64,000 nucleotides of DNA. Origin: Solidesulfovibrio carbinoliphilus subsp. oakridgensis (lineage in GTDB: Bacteria; Desulfobacterota; Desulfovibrionia; Desulfovibrionales; Desulfovibrionaceae). A program made the position numbers and the translations under genes. The stretch covers positions 2,294,001 to 2,358,000 of the forward strand of contig NZ_CM001368.1 of assembly GCF_000177215.2 (NCBI RefSeq), in the 5' to 3' direction. Shown here piece after piece: positions 58,438 to 64,000 of this stretch. Each line of letters begins with the position of its first letter. Position 1 is the stretch's first letter. The notes beneath the pieces were generated by a model. It ran no database searches, was not told the origin of the DNA, and was given only the letters and a program-made list of their open reading frames with translations.

Positions 58438-58827
58438 ATGAAAAGACGCTCGAAAACGTCCCTGCTCCTGGCCCTGCTCGCCGCCGCGTTCCTGGCGGTT
58501 CCGGCGCTCGGCCAACAGGACATGACCACGGTTCCGGCCGAGGGCTTTGCGGCCAAGACGCGCCAGCCCGCGCGTTTCGCCCATGACGCCCACAACGAAA
58601 AGGCCGGCCTTTCCGACTGCACGACCTGCCACCACGGGGAAAAGGACGGCAAAAAGGACCCCACGGCCGATACCTCCGGCGTGCCCTGCTCCGACTGCCA
58701 TACCGCCGCCGCCAAGTCCGGCCGCACCCCGCTCATGCGGGCCTACCACAAGCAGTGCATGGGCTGCCACCTGGCCCAGAAAAAAGGCCCCGTCACCTGC
58801 GGCGACTGCCACGAGCCGGTGAAATAG
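58438..58827 (+). CDS. tmcA: Type II tetraheme cytochrome c3
   Basis: 129 residues. The signal peptide covers about 1-25 ([17 protein letters not shown]). Four CxxCH haem motifs (CTTCH, CSDCH, CMGCH, CGDCH) and additional His axial ligands (HDAHNE, AYHKQ) follow. The protein is periplasmic and passes electrons from periplasmic hydrogenases or cytochromes to the Tmc membrane complex. It lies 24 bp after tmcB with CAGGAG upstream. Confidence 0.96.
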   Translation: MKRRSKTSLLLALLAAAFLAVPALGQQDMTTVPAEGFAAKTRQPARFAHDAHNEKAGLSDCTTCHHGEKDGKKDPTADTSGVPCSDCHTAAAKSGRTPLMRAYHKQCMGCHLAQKKGPVTCGDCHEPVK

Positions 58828-58837
58828 GGGGAAAAAC

Positions 58838-58899
58838 CGGGGCTCTGCCCCGGACCCCGCCGGGGGGAATCATTCCCCCCGGACCCCCCGAAAGGGGGC
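58838..58899. repeat. Palindromic GC element, copy J (compound)
   Basis: CCGGGGC-TCT-GCCCCGG is followed by CGGACCCCG and the core CCGGGGGGAAT-C-ATTCCCCCCGG, then GGACCCCCCG. It lies 10 bp after the tmcA stop. Confidence 0.9.
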
Positions 58900-58938
58900 G
58901 CGGGACGACGCAGCCCCGCGCCAACACGATCCTTGCAG

Positions 58939-58968
58939 GCGCGGCCGGGAAACCGGCCGCGCTTTTTT
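58939..58968 (+). terminator. Rho-independent terminator of the tmc operon
   Basis: GCGCGGCCGG-GAAA-CCGGCCGCGC is followed by a run of six T. It lies after tmcA and element J, 50 bp before the next gene. Confidence 0.9.
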
Positions 58969-59017
58969 ATCTTCTGGAACGGGTCTTGCTTCGCTGCCGG
59001 CAACACAAGGAGCCCCC

Positions 59018-59923
59018 ATGCGCCATTGTCCGGTCCGGGTCCTGGCCCTGCTGTGTCTTGCGGGCCTCCTGGCCGCCGCCCCGACGCCGGTCCAAGCCCA
59101 GGAGGACCGGGCCGGCCCGCCCGTTGCCGCGCCCGTTTCGCCCCCCCTGGCCCCGGTTTCTCCCGCACCCGGCGCCGACGGATCCGGGGCCGTGCGGCGT
59201 CAGGTTTCCGACGCAAGGGCCTTCTCCACCACCTCCACCTGCTTCTACGGCCCCCAGATGGACCAGGGACAGGCCAAACGGCTGTGCGCCGACCAGACCC
59301 GGGCCAAGCTCCTGGACGCGGCCGCCGGAATCCTGGCTCCCGAGCCGGCCGTGGCCGCGGCCCGGCTCTCGCCGGGAGACGTGCGGGCCTTTGTCGACAG
59401 CCTGCTGCGGGTGGCCGTGGCCGACGAGGAGGTACGGCCGGCGGCCGACGGCCTGGCCGTGCGCTTGACCCTTCGGGCCGAGGCCCCGGCCGACACCCTG
59501 GCCGAACGGCTGGCCGCCTTTGCCGCCAACCCCGAACTGCGCGCCGCCGCCCTGGCCGAGACCGCCGCCCGGGACAGGCGCGCGGCCGAGGCCCGGCTGG
59601 CCGCCGTCCCTTTTGGCGCGGACCGGGAGTTCCGGGCCCGGGAAATCCGGGAAGGGATGCGCGAGGACGCGGCCTTTGCCGCCCGGCAGGTGGTGCCGGG
59701 CATGTCCATGGCCGGGGTCAAGGAACTCCTCGGCAATCCGCCGGCCATGAAGCAGGCGGTCATCGGGCCGGAGTCCTACGTCTGCGCCGGGTACGGCCGC
59801 GTCTGGGTCGTCTTCCGGGACGGGCTGGTCTCCTGCCTGCGCACCCGGCTCGATTATGTGGCCCGGTACGGCACCGACTGCCACTGCGCCGGAAACTACG
59901 CCACCATCCTCAAAAACGACTGA
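59018..59923 (+). CDS. Secreted protein, BamE/SmpA-like C-terminus
   Basis: 301 residues. The signal peptide covers about 1-28 (LALLCLAGLLAAAPTPVQAQ). A Pro/Ala-rich stretch is followed by a Cys-containing segment (STTSTCFYGPQMDQGQAKRLCADQ) and an Ala-rich helical middle. The C-terminus (about 225-300: VPGMSMAGVKELLGNPP, VCAGYGRVWVVFRDGLVSCLRTR) resembles the small-protein A/BamE fold. Function unknown; possibly envelope assembly. It lies alone after the tmc terminator. Confidence 0.7.
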   Translation: MRHCPVRVLALLCLAGLLAAAPTPVQAQEDRAGPPVAAPVSPPLAPVSPAPGADGSGAVRRQVSDARAFSTTSTCFYGPQMDQGQAKRLCADQTRAKLLDAAAGILAPEPAVAAARLSPGDVRAFVDSLLRVAVADEEVRPAADGLAVRLTLRAEAPADTLAERLAAFAANPELRAAALAETAARDRRAAEARLAAVPFGADREFRAREIREGMREDAAFAARQVVPGMSMAGVKELLGNPPAMKQAVIGPESYVCAGYGRVWVVFRDGLVSCLRTRLDYVARYGTDCHCAGNYATILKND

Positions 59924-60023
59924 GCCGGGTCCGTCTTGACAGGTGCCCCGCGCGGCAGATAGATAAACCGTGCCGTAAAGCTCCCCCCCTCGACATTTCC
60001 CTTCACCATCAGCCGGAGGAATT

Positions 60024-60437
60024 ATGAGGGCTCTCATAGTTGACGACGATTTTTACAGCCGCAGCTTTCTCGAATACATTCTGCACCCCTATGCCCGGTG
60101 CGATGTGGCAGTCAACGGCGAGGACGCGGTCATGGTGTTCAAAAAGGCCCTGGAGGCCGGGGAACCCTACGCCCTTGTCTTCATGGACCTGCTTATGCCC
60201 GTCATCGACGGTCCCCGGGCCCTGAACGAAATCCGGGAGATCGAAAAAGACTTCGGCCTGGACCACGACGGACGCTGCAAAATCGTCATCACCTCGGTCC
60301 TCGAAGACGGCGAGGAAACGCACAACGCCATGTACCTCGGCGGCGCGACCTCGTTTCTGCAAAAGCCTGTCGACGAAAAGTCCATTCTGGCCGAGTTGAC
60401 GCGACTGGGCTGCATCACGCCCGAAGCGGAACGCTGA
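60024..60437 (+). CDS. Single-domain response regulator
   Basis: 137 residues: only a receiver domain, with acidic Asp8/Asp9 (LIVDDDFYSR), the phospho-acceptor Asp in LVFMDLLMPVIDG and the conserved Lys in LQKPV. The start ATG has GGAGGAATT upstream. No output domain, so it acts by protein-protein contact (CheY-like or as an adaptor). No kinase gene is adjacent. It is followed by a strong terminator. Confidence 0.92.
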   Translation: MRALIVDDDFYSRSFLEYILHPYARCDVAVNGEDAVMVFKKALEAGEPYALVFMDLLMPVIDGPRALNEIREIEKDFGLDHDGRCKIVITSVLEDGEETHNAMYLGGATSFLQKPVDEKSILAELTRLGCITPEAER

Positions 60438-60438
60438 G

Positions 60439-60475
60439 GCGGGCGGCCCGGCCGCCCGCCTTTTCCTTTTTTTAA
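60439..60475 (+). terminator. Rho-independent terminator after the response regulator
   Basis: GGCGGGCGGC-CCG-GCCGCCCGCC followed by TTTTCCTTTTTTT. Confidence 0.92.
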
Positions 60476-60520
60476 CGTCTCCCGCCTTCCCGCCGCCCGG
60501 CACATGCCGTATGCTGCGGC

Positions 60521-61735
60521 ATGCGCAAACGCCTGATCCTGGCCGGCGGCGGCCACGCCCACCTGCACACGCTTTCGCGGCTCGACCTTTTCCACGCCGC
60601 CGGCATCGACGTTACCTGCGTCGCCCCCACCCCCCACCTCGCCTACTCCGGCATGGGCCCGGGCATGCTCTCGGGCCGCTACGCCCCGTCCGACCTGCGC
60701 TTCGATATCGAGGCGATGGCGGGGAGGCGAGGGGAAAAGATGCTTCCGGCGGCCGGGGGGGATCATCCCCCCCGGCCCCCCCGGGCGGGGAAAGACGGGG
60801 CGGACGGCGAGGGGACGCTGTCGGGATTCATTCGGGGGGCGGTGGTCCGGGTGGTGCCGGAGGAGAGGCGGCTGGTGCTGGAGGACGGGCGGGAGCTTAC
60901 CTACGACGCCGTGAGCTTTGGCCTGGGCAGCCGGGTGGTGGTGCCGTTTCCGGTGGAGACCAGTCCCCGAACGGCCGTTTTTCCGGTGAAACCCATCGAG
61001 AACCTGCTGGCCGCCCGGCGGCACATCGAGTCCCTGGCCGAGGCCGGACCGGTGCGGGTGCTGGTGGCCGGCGGCGGCCCGTCCGGGTTCGAGGTGGCGG
61101 CCAATGTCCTCGGGCTTTTTGCCAGCTGCGGCGTGAAAAAGCCGCTGGTGGCCGTGGCCGTCGGGCGCGGGCTCTTGTGCGGCTGGCCGCGCCGGGCCCG
61201 CCGGGCGGCCATACGGTCGCTGCGGCGCCGGGGAGCCCGGATCGTCTGCGGCCGGGTGGTGCGGCTGGCCGGCGGCCGGGCCCAACTGGCCAGCGGGGCC
61301 CACGAATCCTGCGACGTGCTGCTGGTGGCCACCGGCACCCGGCCGCCGGAACTCTTCTCCCGCTGCGGCCTGGCCCTGTCCCCGGACGGGGGACTGACCG
61401 TCAACGCCTTCCTGCAAAGCCCGATGCACCCGGAGATCTTCGGCGGCGGCGACTGCGTCCAGTTCGGCCCCCGGGAACTGCCCCGGGCCGGGGTCTACGC
61501 CGTGCGCCAGGGGCCGATCCTGTGCGCCAACCTGCTGGCCTATCTGACCGGCGGCAAACTCCTGCCCTTTCGCCAGACCGGCACCAACTTCCTGGCGCTT
61601 TTAAACTGCGGCGACGGCCGGGCCATTTTGCGCAAAGGCCCCTTCGTCTTCGAAGGGGCCTGGTGCATGGCCCTCAAGGATTGGATCGACCGGGGTTTCA
61701 TACAGTCGTTTCCGCCCCGGCGTCCTCCGGCCTGA
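60521..61735 (+). CDS. NDH-2-like FAD-dependent pyridine-nucleotide oxidoreductase with in-frame repeat insert
   Basis: 404 residues. The FAD-binding N-terminus is LILAGGGHAHLHTL. A second dinucleotide fold follows at about residue 183 (VRVLVAGGGPSGFEVAANV), with VATGTRPPEL and a GGGDCVQF late motif. Enzymes of this family oxidise NADH or act on selenide or sulfide; the family cannot be narrowed here. Residues about 74-90 (LPAAGGDHPPRPPRAG) are encoded by palindromic GC element K and interrupt the fold between the first FAD strand region and FIRGAVVRV. The 3' end overlaps the convergent PEP-synthase-like gene by 38 bases. Confidence 0.85.
   Translation: MRKRLILAGGGHAHLHTLSRLDLFHAAGIDVTCVAPTPHLAYSGMGPGMLSGRYAPSDLRFDIEAMAGRRGEKMLPAAGGDHPPRPPRAGKDGADGEGTLSGFIRGAVVRVVPEERRLVLEDGRELTYDAVSFGLGSRVVVPFPVETSPRTAVFPVKPIENLLAARRHIESLAEAGPVRVLVAGGGPSGFEVAANVLGLFASCGVKKPLVAVAVGRGLLCGWPRRARRAAIRSLRRRGARIVCGRVVRLAGGRAQLASGAHESCDVLLVATGTRPPELFSRCGLALSPDGGLTVNAFLQSPMHPEIFGGGDCVQFGPRELPRAGVYAVRQGPILCANLLAYLTGGKLLPFRQTGTNFLALLNCGDGRAILRKGPFVFEGAWCMALKDWIDRGFIQSFPPRRPPA
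60739..60790. repeat. Palindromic GC element, copy K (in frame inside the flavoprotein gene)
   Basis: GATGCTTCCGGCGGCC, core CCGGGGGGGAT-C-ATCCCCCCCGG, GCCCCCCCGG. It is translated as a Pro/Gly-rich insert without breaking the frame. Confidence 0.9.
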
Positions 61736-64000
61736 CCGGACAGGCCGGCCGCTCCCGCGCCGGCCGGCCGACCACCGTCACCAGATCGTCCAGGAGCTTC
61801 TGCTTGTAGCTTTGCACCAGCGGCTCGTTGTGCATGATCATGTCGAGCTGCCGCGTGTGCATGAGCATGTAGCCGATGACGGTCAGCGCCCGCAGCATCT
61901 CGGGCTCGGCTCCGCCGCTTGCGCGCGCGAAGGAGGCGTCCTCGTTCACTTCGACCGTAAAACCATGGATCTCCAGGATCTCGGCCACGAACTCGGCCCG
62001 CCGCCGGCGGCGGGAGAATTCCGCCGCCCCGCCCTTGAACTGGAAGCTGACGTAATTCTCCTGGGGCCGGTCGCCGACGAGGGCCTCGACCGTGCAGAAA
62101 TGGAACCCGAACCGCGAACTCAGGCACAGGTAGTTGCGCGAGACCATGAAGTAGTTGCGCTCGGCAAAAGACGAGTGCGAGGCCGCCTCCAGGTGCGGAT
62201 TGGTCGAGGCCTGGGCGATGATCGACATGAGCCCCCGGCCGTCCACCGGCGGCGGCCCCTGCCAGGGGATGGCGACGATGCCGTCCCAGAGGGCCCCGAC
62301 CGGGATGGAGCAGATCTCTTCGAGTTGCACGTACTTGCCCGGCACGTCGTGGGTGAAGCCGTCGTCGAGGTTGATAAACCACCACTTCATGGCCGTGCCC
62401 TTGTACTTGAGCTGCTTGGCCGCCCGCTTGGAGAAGTGGAAGTCCTGGCCGAAGGCGAACATCTCGGTCACGGACTTCTCGTGGCAAAAGCGGGTGATGT
62501 CGTGGAGCGTGCGGCAGTTTTCCGGGGCGAACTCCGGTATGTTGGGGTCGAGGAGATAAAGCGGCGTGATGCGATCCATGACCCGGCGCAGGATGGCGTG
62601 CATCGGGGTCTGGCGTTCCGGGGCCGGGGCCTGCCGGGCGGCCGCCTCGGCCAGGAGCTCCTGGAGGCGGCCCGGGTAGACGGCCCGGCCGTCGGCGTCC
62701 ACCGTGACCTCGGCGCCCGGGGCGAGCAGGCTGGCCGCCCCGGCCAGGCCCATGAGCGCCGGCACCCGGAACTCCCGGGCCACGTTGGCCAGATGGCCGG
62801 CCGCACCGCCCTTTTCCGTGACAATGGCCGCGGCCATGTGGATGACCGAGGCGAAGCGCGGCGGCGCCTCGATGCCGACCAGGACCCCGCCCCGGGGAAA
62901 CCGCAGCAGGTCGGCCTCCCGCCGGACCACGAACACCGGGCCGCTGCCCACGCCCGGGCTGGCCGTGACCCCGCCGGCGGCGAGCGGCACGCCGGAGGCC
63001 CGGCGGTCGGCGGCGGCCGCCTCGGACGCCGGCAACTGGGCCAGTTCCCGGCACTGGAGGAACTGGACCCTGCCCGAGGCGTCGATGGCCCACTCCACGT
63101 CCACCGGACCGTCGTACATGGCCTCCAGCGCCACGGCCGCCCGGCCGAGCTCCAGGGCCTGCCCGTCGCTGATGCTCGGCTCGAAGGCCCTCTCCGTCAG
63201 TGTGTCCATGCGGCACACACCCTCGCCAGGCCCGCAGACGTAGATCTCGTCCTTCGCCCGGATATGGCGCTCGACCAGGGTCGGCGGCTCGCCCCGGCGG
63301 ACCACGAACTCGTCCGTGGCCACGGACCCGTCCACCACCGATTTGGGCAGGCCGAACGCGCTGTGGATGTGCACGGCGTCGTCGCGGATATCGAGCGGAT
63401 TTCGCGAATAGATGACCCCGCCGGCCACGGCGTCCACCATGGCCATGACCCCGACGCACATGGCCACGTCCTCGTCGGGGATACCGCGGTTGAGCCGGTA
63501 GGTCATGGCCTGCGGGCTGTATTTGCTGGCCAGGATCTCCTTGTAGGACTCCAGGATGTCGTCCGGGCCAACGTTCAATTTGGAGGAAAACTGGCCGGCG
63601 AAGGTCTGGCCCTCCTCGTCCTCGCCCAGGGCCGAACTGCGAAGCGACACCGGCACCGGCCGGCCGAAATGGGCGCAAAGCTCCCGGTAGGCCCCGAGGA
63701 TGGCGGCGGCCACGTCGTCCGGCACCCGGGCATTGGTGATCTCGTGGCGGATCTGGGAACTGAGGATAAGCAGGTTGCGCTGGTCGTCGGGACCGGCCGA
63801 CTGGAGCAGGCGGTAGATCTCGTCTTTCAGGTCGTTTTCCTCGATCACCCGGCGGTAGGCCCGGGCCGTGACCGCGAATCCGGGCGGCACGGGGAGCCCG
63901 GTGCGGCGCACGATCTCGCCAAGGCCCGCCATCTTGCCGCCCACCTGGTCGGCCTGGGCCCGGCCGGCTTTTTCCAGGGGGATGACCAGCTCCGTGGCCG
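61698..64000 (-). CDS. PEP-synthase/PPDK-like phosphotransfer protein (5' end beyond window)
   Basis: More than 767 residues are visible; the frame is open to the window edge (ATELVIPLEKAGRAQADQVGGKMAGLGEIV), so the start lies outside. It begins with an ATP-grasp-like PPDK N-terminal domain (GGKMAGLGEIVRRTGLPVPPGFAV, PVSLRSSALGED, the Arg- and Glu-rich nucleotide site). A PEP-utilizing mobile domain follows, with the phospho-His region TEKGGAAGHLANVAREF. The remaining ~300 residues do not look like the usual PEP-binding barrel, so the protein may use a different acceptor or act as a regulator. It is convergent with the flavoprotein gene and overlaps it by 38 bases. Confidence 0.8.
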   Translation of the reverse strand, partial: ATELVIPLEKAGRAQADQVGGKMAGLGEIVRRTGLPVPPGFAVTARAYRRVIEENDLKDEIYRLLQSAGPDDQRNLLILSSQIRHEITNARVPDDVAAAILGAYRELCAHFGRPVPVSLRSSALGEDEEGQTFAGQFSSKLNVGPDDILESYKEILASKYSPQAMTYRLNRGIPDEDVAMCVGVMAMVDAVAGGVIYSRNPLDIRDDAVHIHSAFGLPKSVVDGSVATDEFVVRRGEPPTLVERHIRAKDEIYVCGPGEGVCRMDTLTERAFEPSISDGQALELGRAAVALEAMYDGPVDVEWAIDASGRVQFLQCRELAQLPASEAAAADRRASGVPLAAGGVTASPGVGSGPVFVVRREADLLRFPRGGVLVGIEAPPRFASVIHMAAAIVTEKGGAAGHLANVAREFRVPALMGLAGAASLLAPGAEVTVDADGRAVYPGRLQELLAEAAARQAPAPERQTPMHAILRRVMDRITPLYLLDPNIPEFAPENCRTLHDITRFCHEKSVTEMFAFGQDFHFSKRAAKQLKYKGTAMKWWFINLDDGFTHDVPGKYVQLEEICSIPVGALWDGIVAIPWQGPPPVDGRGLMSIIAQASTNPHLEAASHSSFAERNYFMVSRNYLCLSSRFGFHFCTVEALVGDRPQENYVSFQFKGGAAEFSRRRRRAEFVAEILEIHGFTVEVNEDASFARASGGAEPEMLRALTVIGYMLMHTRQLDMIMHNEPLVQSYKQKLLDDLVTVVGRPARERPACPVRPEDAGAETTV

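Noticed and set aside
55027-58812. A 1261-codon open frame on the minus strand opposite the tmc operon
   Set aside because: It is exactly antisense to four well-supported genes. In 67% G+C DNA with strong third-position GC bias, long antisense frames arise readily, and its Gly/His/Val-rich composition has no protein-like motifs.
60739-60790. Frameshift or pseudogene in the flavoprotein because of the repeat
   Set aside because: The frame is open throughout and both nucleotide-binding folds are intact on each side.
61540-63678. A 712-codon frame overlapping the PEP-synthase-like gene in another frame
   Set aside because: The other frame on the same strand holds clear PPDK motifs; this one is Arg/Gly/Pro-rich shadow sequence.

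Overview
The window is about 67% G+C and reads as the chromosome of a sulfate-reducing deltaproteobacterium of the Desulfovibrionaceae (Desulfovibrio/Solidesulfovibrio-like). The main evidence is a complete tmcDCBA transmembrane redox operon with a tetraheme cytochrome c3. It is supported by an hcp-frdX pair preceded by an HcpR-type operator, a rex gene next to atpZ-atpI-atpB-atpE (F0 genes apart from F1), and cobalamin, cytochrome and chemotaxis genes. There is no rRNA operon, CRISPR array, transposase or prophage. Two tRNA genes are present (Thr-CGT, Ser-TGA).

Layout. 1-7.6 kb: a TonB-dependent receptor, an ECF-type importer (S component, fused double ATPase, T component), an AmmeMemoRadiSam radical SAM enzyme and a truncated gene form one tightly overlapping minus-strand operon, divergent from a tonB-like gene. 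7.7-10.6 kb: tRNA-Thr, nadE, then two small genes behind a Fur-box-like palindrome. 10.6-13.9 kb: a sensor kinase and an rRNA m5U methyltransferase. 13.9-20.2 kb: an HcpR nitrosative-stress module, with hcpR divergent from a small siroheme-reductase-like ferredoxin and a NapH-like polyferredoxin, then hcp-frdX-cupin. The operator TTGAC-N4-GTCAA occurs before both divergent promoters and before hcp. 20.7-24 kb: a DUF1800/DUF1501 export pair and a small membrane protein. 24.2-28.6 kb: cobS, a SAM hydroxide adenosyltransferase, rex and the ATP synthase F0 genes with a Rex-like site.

28.9-51.3 kb is richer in surface and accessory functions: a Cys-rich secreted protein, an MFS/asnB/glycosyltransferase operon, cheV, a PilZ-like protein, another glycosyltransferase, a RelE/Xre toxin-antitoxin pair, a BMP-family nucleoside-type ABC importer, and a scattered polysaccharide cluster. 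That cluster holds two radical SAM proteins, a flippase, a GT2, a GT4 and small secreted proteins. 51.5-64 kb: universal stress protein, cheW, a lytic transglycosylase, the tmc operon, a secreted protein, a receiver-only response regulator, an NADH-dehydrogenase-like flavoprotein and a truncated PEP-synthase-like gene.

The most unusual feature is a family of at least eleven GC-rich palindromic elements (about 43-78 bp). Most lie between genes, but three supply the last residues and the exact stop codon of a gene (hcpR, cobS, a GT4), with the stop at the palindrome centre. Two more sit in frame inside genes (the transglycosylase and the flavoprotein) and are translated into Gly/Pro-rich inserts.
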